From: WYEG01 sp049414625 | GTDB lineage: Bacteria; Desulfobacterota; Thermodesulfobacteria; Thermodesulfobacteriales; Thermodesulfobacteriaceae | DNA length: 22,873 nt | NCBI GenBank assembly: GCA_049414625.1 | Contig: JBMSAU010000043.1 | Span: 1-22,873, forward strand | Direction: 5' to 3' | In this document: positions 7,407 through 14,174 of the stretch, one piece after another | Layout of the letters: every line of letters starts with the position of its first letter | Position numbering within the stretch: position 1 is the first letter of the stretch | The notes under the pieces: generated by a model | Database searches by the model: none | Seen by the model: only the letters and a program-made list of their open reading frames with translations | What the model was told of the DNA's origin: nothing | Position numbers and translations under genes: made by a program

Positions 7407-8612
7407 ATGATGTTTGAGAAGAAGGTTAACATCTACGATGTGTTCGAGATTAGGGGGAGGTTTACCTGCTATTTTGGGGTTGGTGCAATCAAAAAGATGA
7501 AGGACATTGCTGAGTATATCTCTAAGAATGGGGTCAAAAGGGTGCTTATCGTCACTGGGAAGAGCTCTTACAAAGAATGTGGGGCCTGGGATGTGGTGGT
7601 TAAGTATCTTAAGGAAGCGGGGATTGATTATTCCCATTATGACAAGATAACTCCTAATCCAACGGTTGAAGAGCTTGATGAGGCAACGAAGCTAGGGAGG
7701 GAATTTTCGGCTCAAGCGGTAATAGGAATAGGGGGTGGAAGCCCCATCGATAGCGCAAAGGCTGTAGCCATCCTTCTTGAGCATGAAGGAAGGACTGGAG
7801 AAGAGCTCTTTGAAGGAAAGTTTGTCCCCTCAAAAGCAAAGCCTGTCATCGCCATAAACACAACCCACGGGACAGGAACCGAGGTTGATAGATACGCTGT
7901 TGCTTCCATCCTTTCCAAGGGGTATAAACCTGGCATCGGTTATGAAATAATCTATCCTCTCTTTTCTATTGATGACCCAGAGCTTACCCTTACCCTTCCT
8001 TACAACCAAACACTCTACACCACGATTGATGCCCTAAACCATGTGAACGAAGCTTCAACGACTTTAGCGAGGAACCCCTATACCATCCTTTTAGCTAAGG
8101 AAACGGTAAGGCTTATCGCCCACTACTTACCCCAGGCATTGAGCCATCCTAACGACCTGAACGCAAGGTATTATCTTCTTTACGCCTCAATGCTTGCCGG
8201 TTTAGCTATAGACTATAGCTACACCCATTTGACGCATGTCCTTGAGCATCCTCTTAGCGCACTAAATCCAAACCTTCCTCATGGATTAGGGCTTGCCATA
8301 CTCCTTCCGGCGGTGGTAAAGGAGATTTATCCGGCAGTTCCTGAGATACTCGCCGAGATTTACGAGCCTATTGTCCCTGGGCTTAAAGGTGTGCCTGGAG
8401 AAGCAGAAAAATTAGCCTGTGGAATAAAAGATTGGCTTAAGGATATGGGGATAAAAGAAAGGCTTGTTGATGTAGGCTTTGATGAAAGTCATGTTGAAAG
8501 ATTGACAGACCTTGCCATGAGCACACCCCTTCTAAGCCAATTGCTTTCCCAAGCACCCGTAAAAGTAGATAGAGAGCTTGTAAAAAGAATATACCTCAAC
8601 TCATTGAGGTAG
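7407..8612 (+). CDS. Iron-containing (type III) alcohol dehydrogenase
   Basis: This 401-residue NAD(P)-dependent metal alcohol dehydrogenase interconverts an alcohol and an aldehyde. GIGGGSPIDSAKA (107-119) binds the cofactor, and THGTGTE (153-159) is family-typical. The likely metal ligands are Asp208 and His212 in TTIDALNHVNEA, plus His277 and His292 in THVLEHP...LPHG. The spacing between the last two is one residue longer than in FucO. AAGGAGG at 7396-7402 is 4 nt before the ATG at 7407 and 7 nt before a second in-frame ATG at 7410; the latter may be the true start. It is likely co-transcribed with mtaB. Its substrate (for instance a short-chain aldehyde) is unknown. The last 124 bp are also read on the other strand by the transglycosylase gene. 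Confidence 0.92.
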   Translation: MMFEKKVNIYDVFEIRGRFTCYFGVGAIKKMKDIAEYISKNGVKRVLIVTGKSSYKECGAWDVVVKYLKEAGIDYSHYDKITPNPTVEELDEATKLGREFSAQAVIGIGGGSPIDSAKAVAILLEHEGRTGEELFEGKFVPSKAKPVIAINTTHGTGTEVDRYAVASILSKGYKPGIGYEIIYPLFSIDDPELTLTLPYNQTLYTTIDALNHVNEASTTLARNPYTILLAKETVRLIAHYLPQALSHPNDLNARYYLLYASMLAGLAIDYSYTHLTHVLEHPLSALNPNLPHGLGLAILLPAVVKEIYPAVPEILAEIYEPIVPGLKGVPGEAEKLACGIKDWLKDMGIKERLVDVGFDESHVERLTDLAMSTPLLSQLLSQAPVKVDRELVKRIYLNSLR

Positions 8613-9496
8613 TGATTTAGGTAAAGGGTTGTCCTTTGGAAGACGGTCTTTCCTTCCTCGCCGGGGGAGTCCTCTTTAGATGGTGCTTCTTCGCTTTCTT
8701 TTTCAGGAGCTATTACCGTAGCTTTATCTTCTGTTTCTTCTTTTACCTCCTCTTTAAACTCATCCTTTAGCAAGTCCTGTTTTAGCTCATTTAGCTCCTC
8801 CTTTAAAATTCCCCGTTTTTTAAGGAGAGTCAAAAGGAGTCGACTTCTTTTTTCTACGAAAGGCTCATGGCTTAAGGGGTTGTATTTTAAAGGATTGGGA
8901 AGGACTGCGGCTAAGCGAACAGCCTCAAAGGGAGATAGGGCTAAGGCGCTCTTTCCAAAGTAGTATCTACTTGCTGCTTCAGCTCCAAACACCCCAGGAC
9001 CCCACTCGGCAATGTTTAGGTATAACTCAAGGATCCGCCTTTTGCCAAGAGCCTTTTCTAAACGAACGGTCAGAATGGCTTCTCTTATCTTTCTTATAGG
9101 ATTTTTAGAGGGTGAGAGAAAAAGGTTCTTAGCGAGCTGTTGAGATATGGTGCTACCGCCATACTTTATTTTTCTTTCCTTTAAGTTTTTTTCCAAAGCC
9201 TTTTGAAGGGCATCCCAATCAAACCCCTCATGACGATAGAATTTATCATCCTCGGCTATGAGGACTGCCTTCACCAAGTAGGGAGAAATCTTGCTTAAAG
9301 TAACGGGATGGTATCTTAAGATAAAGGGTTTCCCTTCCCTTTCAAACTGTTCTCTTCGGGATTTCATCATAGCGGTCTCTTTCGGGAACTCCTTTTTAAG
9401 ATGGTCAATCGGTATGAGCAAAGGATGGATAAAAGTATAAACGAAGAGGGCTAGAAGACTGAATATAATTAACCATTTGGCTAATTTTTTAAACAT
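8489..9496 (-). CDS. mtgA: Monofunctional peptidoglycan transglycosylase with long C-terminal extension
   Basis: This GT51 enzyme polymerises lipid II into glycan strands at the periplasmic face of the inner membrane. From the ATG at 9496 it has 335 residues. An N-terminal membrane anchor occupies about 5-27. AEDDKFYRHEGFD follows with catalytic Glu82, then GGSTISQQLAKNLF (113-126), RKIREA...RLEKALGKRRILELYLN (135-161) and GPGVFGAEAASRYYFGK. No transpeptidase domain follows. Residues 240-285 are a Glu/Lys-rich linker. The last 41 residues are read antisense to the end of the alcohol dehydrogenase gene, far past the usual family length of about 240. The start overlaps the stop of the phosphatidyltransferase gene by 8 bp; an upstream in-frame start (9544) would lie inside that gene. 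Catalytic assignment is firm, the tail is doubtful. Confidence 0.9.
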   Translation of the reverse strand: MFKKLAKWLIIFSLLALFVYTFIHPLLIPIDHLKKEFPKETAMMKSRREQFEREGKPFILRYHPVTLSKISPYLVKAVLIAEDDKFYRHEGFDWDALQKALEKNLKERKIKYGGSTISQQLAKNLFLSPSKNPIRKIREAILTVRLEKALGKRRILELYLNIAEWGPGVFGAEAASRYYFGKSALALSPFEAVRLAAVLPNPLKYNPLSHEPFVEKRSRLLLTLLKKRGILKEELNELKQDLLKDEFKEEVKEETEDKATVIAPEKESEEAPSKEDSPGEEGKTVFQRTTLYLNHYLNELRYILFTSSLSTFTGAWESNWLRRGVLMARSVNLST

Positions 9497-10052
9497 GAGA
9501 AAGCATTCTTCGAAAGCTAAGAATGTAGTGTAATCCGGAGGCAAGGGTTAAAAGGATGGTTAGGTTGATGACAAGGCTTAGGAAAAGATCTGGAAGAGAA
9601 GAAAGGAAGTAATGCATAAAAAGAATCATAAGGGTTATAAGCTGGAAAACGGTTGTTGCTTTACCAAGGATGGAGGGCGAAGGAATAACTCTACCCTTGG
9701 TCAAGAAGACAAGGTAGAGGCCTCCTATGAGTATTAAAAGGTCTCTTACCAGTATAACCATAAAAAAGCTTAGAGGGATGACTTTTTCATAATAAAAAAG
9801 AAAAAAAAGCATGTTTATGAAGCATTTGTCTGCAAGAGGGTCTAAGATTTTGCCCAGGTTTGAGCGTTGATTTAAAAGCCTTGCCAGGTTTCCGTCTAAA
9901 GTATCAGATAGGGCACCAAAAACAATCAGAGTGTAGATGATGTCTGAGGAGGTTTGGTTCACCCAGAGTATGGGTATAATAAAAGAAAGGATTAACCGAC
10001 TAAGGGAAACAAGGTTTGGAAGATAGAAAAGCTCTTTTATGTTTTGGTTCAT
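9489..10052 (-). CDS. CDP-alcohol phosphatidyltransferase (PgsA/cardiolipin-synthase-like)
   Basis: This is a polytopic enzyme of phospholipid head-group synthesis. It displaces CMP from CDP-diacylglycerol (or a related CDP-alcohol) with an alcohol, probably glycerol-3-phosphate or phosphatidylglycerol. The complete family signature D-x2-D-G-x2-A-R-x8-G-x3-D-x3-D is present with Asp50, Asp53, Gly54, Ala57, Arg58, Gly67, Asp71 and Asp75. About six hydrophobic helices fill the 187 residues, a normal length. It leads the operon with mtgA, which overlaps it by 8 bp. No Shine-Dalgarno precedes the ATG at 10052, but a good promoter lies so close that the message would be leaderless. PgsA is the likeliest role; a bacterial Crd1-type cardiolipin synthase is an alternative. 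Confidence 0.88.
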   Translation of the reverse strand: MNQNIKELFYLPNLVSLSRLILSFIIPILWVNQTSSDIIYTLIVFGALSDTLDGNLARLLNQRSNLGKILDPLADKCFINMLFFLFYYEKVIPLSFFMVILVRDLLILIGGLYLVFLTKGRVIPSPSILGKATTVFQLITLMILFMHYFLSSLPDLFLSLVINLTILLTLASGLHYILSFRRMLSHV

Positions 10053-10061
10053 GATTAAACA

Positions 10062-10090
10062 ATCTTAAATTTTTATTAGTTGTTGGTCAA
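10062..10090 (-). promoter_or_regulatory. Sigma-70-type promoter of the phosphatidyltransferase-mtgA operon
   Basis: On the minus strand TTGACC (10085-10090) is followed after exactly 17 bp by TAAGAT (10062-10067). Transcription would start at about 10055, only a few bases before the ATG at 10052. A second TTGACT lies 13 bp further upstream (10098-10103) in a direct repeat of TCTTGAC. It could be an alternative -35 (with ACTAAT at 10075-10080) or a regulator site. Confidence 0.6.
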
Positions 10091-10186
10091 GATAAATAGT
10101 CAAGAGAAAGGGTAAGGAGCTGTTTTAAAGTAAGGGAGTTCTAGCTCTTGATGCCAGCCTAAGCCGTAAGGCGTGGGATCTTTTTG

Positions 10187-10235
10187 TGAGACGATGTCCT
10201 GAAAGAAATGAGGGATGCCTCGCTACGCTTGCCAC
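10187..10235. repeat. Possible degenerate dispersed repeat (REP-like)
   Basis: The stretch has GATGTCCTGAAAG, then GAGGGATGCC, then TCGCTACGC. To my memory this resembles the GTCATCCTGAGCGAAGCGAGGGAT...TTCGCTACGC type of short dispersed palindrome common in many bacterial genomes. A related half-copy is at 14087-14120. Only two diverged copies are in the window, so this is suggestive only. Confidence 0.3.
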
Positions 10236-10273
10236 AACAGGGTGAGAGTTTTTCCCACAGCCCCGGAAAGCTC

Positions 10274-10303
10274 TTGACTTATTTTTAAGGGTGAGTATTT
10301 ATA
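10274..10303 (+). promoter_or_regulatory. Promoter of the acylphosphatase operon, predicted leaderless
   Basis: TTGACT (10274-10279) is followed after 18 bp by TTTATA (10298-10303) within an AT-rich run. The predicted transcription start at about 10310 leaves only some 5 nt before the ATG at 10315, and no Shine-Dalgarno lies in range. Other -10 registers in the same AT-rich run are possible. Confidence 0.5.
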
Positions 10304-10314
10304 TTATATAAAGT

Positions 10315-10593
10315 ATGGAGAAAAAAAGAGTTAGGGTTTTGATTTCAGGAATAGTTCAGGGAGTTGCCTATAGAGCTCACACTAAGGAGATGGCAAAACG
10401 TCTTGGAGTCAACGGTTGGGTTAGGAACCTTCCTGATGGAAGGGTTGAAGCCCTCTTTGAAGGGGATAAGGATAAGGTTGAGCAGATGGTTGAGTGGTGT
10501 AAAAAGGGTCCGCCTTTAGCTCGAGTAGACAAAGTTGAAGTAGAAGAAGAACCCTACAGAGGAGAGTTTTTTGACTTTTCTATCAGGTATTAA
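10315..10593 (+). CDS. acyP: Acylphosphatase
   Basis: This small cytosolic enzyme hydrolyses carboxyl-phosphate anhydrides such as acetyl phosphate or carbamoyl phosphate. Its 92 residues match the family length. The phosphate-binding loop reads SGIVQGVAYR with the catalytic Arg20 (usually VGFR or VFFR; here VAYR). The second active residue is Asn38 in GWVRNLPDGRVEA. It leads a tightly packed operon: the peptidase gene starts 3 bp after its stop. No ribosome binding site is visible and a promoter lies directly upstream, suggesting a leaderless transcript. Confidence 0.93.
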   Translation: MEKKRVRVLISGIVQGVAYRAHTKEMAKRLGVNGWVRNLPDGRVEALFEGDKDKVEQMVEWCKKGPPLARVDKVEVEEEPYRGEFFDFSIRY

Positions 10594-10596
10594 AGA

Positions 10597-11736
10597 GTGA
10601 TCGACCCAGAACGCTTAATCTTAGAGTTTAAGACCCTGCTCAGTATAGATAATCCTTCTGGAAAGGAAGCTAGTCTTGCCTACTATCTTTCAGACCTATT
10701 TTCTGCATTAGGCTACCGTTGTTTCTTTGACCGGTCTGGAGAACATACCGGCTCAAATGTAGGGAACCTTATTGTTCATATTCCGGGGACCATCCCAGCA
10801 AAGCCCATATTTTTCTGTGCCCATCTTGATAGCGTGCCTCCTTGTGAAGGCGTGGAGTATGTCGAAGAGGATGGTGTTATAAGAAGCGCTGGAAAAACCG
10901 TTCTTACAGCAGACGATAAGGCCGGAATTGCTATCCTTATTGAGCTTGGTAGAGTCCTTGCAGAAAACAAATTTCCCTATCCTCCTATAGAGCTTATCTT
11001 TACTACCTCTGAAGAAGTTGGGCTTCTTGGTGCTAAATACCTTGATTATAATTTAATGTCAGCTGATGAAGGTTTTGTTTTAGATTCTGAAAATCCAGAG
11101 GAAGTAATAAATCAAGCCCCCTCTTCCTACCAATATAGGCTTGTAGTGAAGGGAAAATCAGCCCATGCTGGGCTTGAACCCGAAAAGGGCATAAACGCTA
11201 TAAGGATCCTTGCCTTAATCCTTAGCAGTTTACCAACGGGTAGGATAGACCATGAGACCACAGCCAACATCGGAAAGATCCAAGGTGGGACAGCGGTTAA
11301 CATCGTTCCTGAGTTTGCTGAAGCTTTAGGGGAATTCCGTAGCCATAGCGAAGAAAAGATAGAAGAGCTAAAAAGGAAGATTGAAAACACAGTCAAGGAC
11401 ATCTTTGCCAACCTTCCAAAGTCTGAGGATGGGCTACCTAAGTATGACCTTAAGTTTGAGAAGGTTTTTCAAGGCTTTCACATCCCTGAAGATGACCCTT
11501 TGTGTCAGCTTGTTAAAAAAGCAGGAGAAAGGATTGGGCTCTCTATAACCTTTAAGAAGAAGGAAGGAGGTTCTGACGCTAATGTTTTTAACGCCAACGG
11601 CAAGCGCTGTCTCATTCTTGGTGTAGGCATGCAAAAGGTTCACACCAAAGAGGAGTTTATACGAAAAAGAGACCTCATCAACTCGGCAAGGCTTGTTCTG
11701 GAGATAGTGAAGCTAAAGGGTGAACTTAGCTCTTAA
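10597..11736 (+). CDS. M20-family metallopeptidase, PepT-like
   Basis: This 379-residue di-zinc aminopeptidase of the M20 family (peptidase T-like) probably removes N-terminal residues from small peptides in the cytosol. Metal ligands and catalytic residues are visible: His76 and Asp78 in FCAHLDSV, Asp106/107 in LTADDKAGI, catalytic Glu139 with Glu140 in TTSEEVG, Asp163 in VLDSEN and His349 in QKVHTKEE. The dimerisation domain lies at about 178-290 (GKSAHAGLEP...). The start is GTG at 10597, three bases after the acylphosphatase stop. It overlaps the ComF-like gene by 17 bp. PepT-like proteins differ from true PepT in substrate range, so no symbol is given. Confidence 0.9.
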   Translation: MIDPERLILEFKTLLSIDNPSGKEASLAYYLSDLFSALGYRCFFDRSGEHTGSNVGNLIVHIPGTIPAKPIFFCAHLDSVPPCEGVEYVEEDGVIRSAGKTVLTADDKAGIAILIELGRVLAENKFPYPPIELIFTTSEEVGLLGAKYLDYNLMSADEGFVLDSENPEEVINQAPSSYQYRLVVKGKSAHAGLEPEKGINAIRILALILSSLPTGRIDHETTANIGKIQGGTAVNIVPEFAEALGEFRSHSEEKIEELKRKIENTVKDIFANLPKSEDGLPKYDLKFEKVFQGFHIPEDDPLCQLVKKAGERIGLSITFKKKEGGSDANVFNANGKRCLILGVGMQKVHTKEEFIRKRDLINSARLVLEIVKLKGELSS

Positions 11737-12427
11737 GGTCCTTTCCTTCTTCTTCCCGGAGCTTTGTCATTCCTGTGGAAATCCTTTAAAACCTGAAGAA
11801 AGTCTTTTCTGTGCCGAATGCCGAAAAGGACTAAAAAGAGTAAGGATGTATTGCCGAAGATGTGGAGAGCTCTTTTCGGAGGAGCTCCCTTCTTGGCTTG
11901 AAGAAAGGGAGCTTTTTGGTTGTAAATTCTGCGAAGCTGAGAAGGTCTATTTAGACCGGGTATTCTTAGGTTTTCGGTATGCCGAGCCTATCTCTCAGCT
12001 TATTGAGAAGGCAAAGTTTAGGGGGGACTTTGTTCTTGCCTACAAGCTTGGAAGGCTCCTAAGGCTTGTGTTACCAAGCTTGTCTTTTGATTTTGATTTA
12101 GCCTGCGCCGTGCCTCTCTCAGTTGAAAGGCTAAGAGAAAGGGGCTACAATCAAGCTGAGCTTATGCTTTGGGGCTACCTTGGAAAACGTCCAAAGCCAA
12201 ACCCATTAAGAAGGATTAAACACACTCGCCCGCAGACCGAGCTTAGCCGAAAAGAACGTTTAGAAAATGTAAAATCTGCCTTTAGCGTTGAAGGGAACGT
12301 CGAGGGGTTAAAGGTTTTGCTCTTTGATGATGTTATGACAACTGGGGCTACTTTAAGAGAATGCGCTAAAGCTTTAAAAAAAGCCGGAGCAAAAGAGGTC
12401 GTAGCCTTAGTCTTGGCCAGAGCTTAA
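11720..12427 (+). CDS. ComF-family phosphoribosyltransferase-like protein
   Basis: This 235-residue protein has a double zinc ribbon followed by a phosphoribosyltransferase fold. The eight cysteines are 16/19, 31/34, 45/48 and 68/71. RGYNQAELM (141-149), RPQTELSRKERLENV (170-184) and the PRPP loop LFDDVMTTGAT (201-211) are as in ComF, GntX and other members. ComF of Bacillus is needed for DNA uptake during competence, but most homologues lack a proven role, and no other competence genes are in the window. The GTG at 11720 overlaps the peptidase gene by 17 bp. Confidence 0.9.
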   Translation: MNLALKVLSFFFPELCHSCGNPLKPEESLFCAECRKGLKRVRMYCRRCGELFSEELPSWLEERELFGCKFCEAEKVYLDRVFLGFRYAEPISQLIEKAKFRGDFVLAYKLGRLLRLVLPSLSFDFDLACAVPLSVERLRERGYNQAELMLWGYLGKRPKPNPLRRIKHTRPQTELSRKERLENVKSAFSVEGNVEGLKVLLFDDVMTTGATLRECAKALKKAGAKEVVALVLARA

Positions 12428-12444
12428 AGAGAAAGCCCTGACCG

Positions 12445-13647
12445 ATGAAGATAGCCCTTTGCCAAACTAAAATTCATGATACCTTGGAAAAAAATTTAGA
12501 AGAAATTTGTTCAATCCTGCGGAGCCTTTCTGCAGACCTTTACATCTTCCCTGAGCTTGCCTTAACAGGCTACGGAGAAAAACTGATAGAGTTGGTTAAG
12601 TCGGAAGAGTATTTTGGCGCACTTCAGGTCTTAAAAGAATACGCCAGGGACAAAAACTTTCTCCTTGGTGCCCCCTATCTTCGGGAGGGAAAGCTTTACA
12701 ATTCTGCTCTTCTTTTTAGGGATGGAAATTTTAGAGTTGTTGCCGAAAAGACTTCCCTCTTTCCAAACCTTGACGATACCGCAGGCTTTAGCCAGGGGAT
12801 AAAAAGGGAGGCATTTTCTGTAGGCTTTGCTAGTTTTTATGTGTTCATCTGCTTTGAGCTTCGTTCAACGGAGTTGATAAGGAAGTTTGCCCTGCAAGGG
12901 GTGGATGCCCTGATCTTTATTGCCCAGTGGCCAAAAGCTCGGAAGACACATTGGGACACTCTCCTTCCTGCAAGAGCCATAGAGAACCAAACCCTTGTCC
13001 TCGGAGTAAACGCCATAGGGAGCGCCTTCGGAACCCCGCTTTGCGGGTCAACAAAAGCTATCTCTCATGATGGAAGCATCATCGTTGAGCTTAAGGAGGA
13101 TATAGATGTTATTACTCTTGACTTTTCTTCTTTTGAGCCTAAGCTTCCCTATCCGAGAAGGGTTGTGTTTCAAGAACCTCAGAAGATTTTACCGTTAGAG
13201 AGCATTCTGTCCATTATTGAAAAAAGAAGAAGCCACGGAGAAAAAGTGGTTTTTACGAACGGTTGTTTTGATATCCTGCATGCTGGACATGTAGAGTACC
13301 TGCAGAAGGCAAGGGCTCTTGGCGACCTGCTTATTGTTGGCTTAAACAGCGATACCTCAGTCAAGAAGATAAAGGGCGAAACCCGTCCTATCAATCCTCA
13401 AGAGCAAAGAGCCAAAGTTTTAGCAAGCCTCTCTTGCGTAGATTATGTGGTTATCTTTGATGAGGAAACCCCAGAGGAACTGATAAAGATGATTAGACCG
13501 GATGTCTTAGTTAAGGGTGCAGATTGGGAAGAGGACAAAATCGTTGGGGCAAGCTTTGTGAAAAGCTATGGTGGAAAAGTAGAAAGGATCCCTTTTACTT
13601 ATGATATTTCAACGACAAAGATCATCGCTAAGATAAAAGAAGCTTAA
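12445..13647 (+). CDS. Fusion of a nitrilase-superfamily amidohydrolase with RfaE2-type heptose-1-phosphate adenylyltransferase
   Basis: One uninterrupted 400-residue frame joins two enzymes. Residues 1 to about 245 are a carbon-nitrogen hydrolase with the Glu-Lys-Cys triad: Glu37 in IFPELALTGY, Lys102 in AEKTSLFP and Cys136 in FICFELR. ARAIENQ...GVNAIG follows. Residues about 250-400 are an RfaE2/HldE C-terminal-type nucleotidyltransferase. It has VVFTNGCFDILHAGH (268-282, HxGH signature), LNSDTSVKKIKGETRPINP (300-318), VLVKGADW (354-361) and ISTTKII (388-394). That half would adenylylate D-glycero-beta-D-manno-heptose 1-phosphate to ADP-heptose for LPS core. In HldE the partner is a sugar kinase, not a nitrilase. 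All catalytic residues look intact. It is the last gene of the acyP operon, 17 bp after comF. WaaF, which uses ADP-heptose, is 1.7 kb away. What the hydrolase half does is unknown. Confidence 0.9.
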   Translation: MKIALCQTKIHDTLEKNLEEICSILRSLSADLYIFPELALTGYGEKLIELVKSEEYFGALQVLKEYARDKNFLLGAPYLREGKLYNSALLFRDGNFRVVAEKTSLFPNLDDTAGFSQGIKREAFSVGFASFYVFICFELRSTELIRKFALQGVDALIFIAQWPKARKTHWDTLLPARAIENQTLVLGVNAIGSAFGTPLCGSTKAISHDGSIIVELKEDIDVITLDFSSFEPKLPYPRRVVFQEPQKILPLESILSIIEKRRSHGEKVVFTNGCFDILHAGHVEYLQKARALGDLLIVGLNSDTSVKKIKGETRPINPQEQRAKVLASLSCVDYVVIFDEETPEELIKMIRPDVLVKGADWEEDKIVGASFVKSYGGKVERIPFTYDISTTKIIAKIKEA

Positions 13648-13961
13648 GCCATCTCGGAAAGAAGGGTTCCAACCATGGCCCGAGCAATGGCTCTGTTAGA
13701 AACCTGATAGGTTCCGCTCTCAATCTGGGCTTTAAGTTCAGCTACCTTGTTTTCTCTAACCTCAGGCATGGATTTAGCTTTTGCCCTTGCCTCCTCAACA
13801 AGCCTCTTCGTGGTTAGAGAAACTTGGTCTGAAACCCCCTGAGGGACTTCTTGCCTCTGCACCGGTGCTCCTTGAGCTAAAGGAGCAGGATTTTCTTTTC
13901 TCCTAACTTCTTTCTGCTTTAATTCTTGAGGATTAACTGTTGTTATGTCGTTTATTTTCAT
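13644..13961 (-). CDS. flgM: FlgM-like anti-sigma-28 factor
   Basis: FlgM holds the flagellar sigma factor FliA inactive until the hook is complete and FlgM is exported. The C-terminal sigma-binding region is clear: VRENKVAELKAQIESGTYQV followed by an amphipathic end. The middle is Pro/Gln-rich and probably disordered, as in the family. Two starts compete. The ATG at 13961 has GAGGTG 6 nt upstream (13968-13973) and gives MKINDI, the usual FlgM opening (105 aa). The ATG at 14003 has its own GAGGTG (14008-14013) and gives 119 aa. It stands alone, away from any other flagellar gene, and overlaps the fusion gene tail-to-tail by 4 bp. Confidence 0.85.
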   Translation of the reverse strand: MKINDITTVNPQELKQKEVRRKENPAPLAQGAPVQRQEVPQGVSDQVSLTTKRLVEEARAKAKSMPEVRENKVAELKAQIESGTYQVSNRAIARAMVGTLLSEMA

Positions 13962-14036
13962 ATACATCACCTCAGGGTTGTTCTTTATGCTATTAATCGG
14001 CATAACTCACCTCAACTTTAATTTTTCTTTTCTTAG

Positions 14037-14067
14037 ATTATAGTAAGCACCTTATGAGATTTGTCAA
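14037..14067 (-). promoter_or_regulatory. Sigma-70 promoter of flgM
   Basis: Minus-strand TTGACA (14062-14067) and TATAAT (14037-14042) both match consensus perfectly, separated by a rather long 19 bp. Transcription would begin near 14030, leaving about 27 nt before the ATG at 14003 or 69 nt before 13961. No sigma-28 element (TAAA...GCCGATAA) is seen here. Confidence 0.65.
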
Positions 14068-14086
14068 GCATGATTTGGTCCTCGAA

Positions 14087-14120
14087 TGCCATCCCGAACT
14101 AAGGTAAGGGGAATCTCTCT
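14087..14120. repeat. Possible half-copy of a dispersed REP-like repeat
   Basis: ATGCCATCCCGAAC, then AAGGTAAGGGGAATCTCTCT, aligns loosely with 10192-10225 and resembles the first half of the GTCATCCCGAGCGAAGCGAGGGATCT type of repeat known in many bacteria (from memory). It sits between the flgM promoter and truD. The assignment needs a genome-wide copy count. Confidence 0.3.
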
Positions 14121-14136
14121 ATGAGACGCCAAGTCC

Positions 14137-14164
14137 TTTTTGTCTTCTCAAATAAATTTATGAA
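14137..14164 (+). promoter_or_regulatory. Weak possible promoter of truD, predicted leaderless
   Basis: TTTTTG (14137-14142) and TATGAA (14159-14164) are 16 bp apart, with the -10 box ending 10 nt before the truD ATG at 14175. No Shine-Dalgarno is present. The -35 match is poor, so this rests mainly on the recurring spacing seen at 5214, 10062 and 10298. Confidence 0.25.
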
Positions 14165-14174
14165 ATAGCCTAGT

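Larger units (their letters stand above)
10053..10314. other. 262-bp divergent intergenic region with mirrored promoter elements and potential stem-loops
   Basis: I see no protein-coding reading here. AGTCAAGAG at 10098-10106 and CTCTTGACT at 10271-10279 form a perfect 9-bp inverted repeat. In each outward direction the motif is CTCTTGACT followed closely by ATTT. Inside it, GCTGT (10119-10123) can pair with ACAGC (10257-10261) and GGGA (10134-10137) with TCCC (10253-10256). A hairpin at 10150-10180 is capped by GCC-GTAA-GGC, a GNRA-type loop on the plus strand. AGCTCTTGA occurs twice (10143-10151 and 10269-10277), allowing alternative pairing. Explanations are a structured RNA, a small inverted-repeat element, or simply matched divergent promoters. 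The pairings were found by eye, without energy calculation. Confidence 0.35.

Noticed and set aside
7386..7936. Three minus-strand open frames opposite the alcohol dehydrogenase
   Set aside because: All are shadows of adh, without motifs or start signals.
8600..8660. Rho-independent terminator between adh and mtgA
   Set aside because: No GC-rich hairpin followed by a T run on either strand; the genes overlap instead.
10098..10279. 6S RNA, RNase P RNA, SRP RNA or a cobalamin riboswitch in the intergenic region
   Set aside because: None of the conserved sequence blocks I know for these RNAs is present; only general pairing potential is seen.
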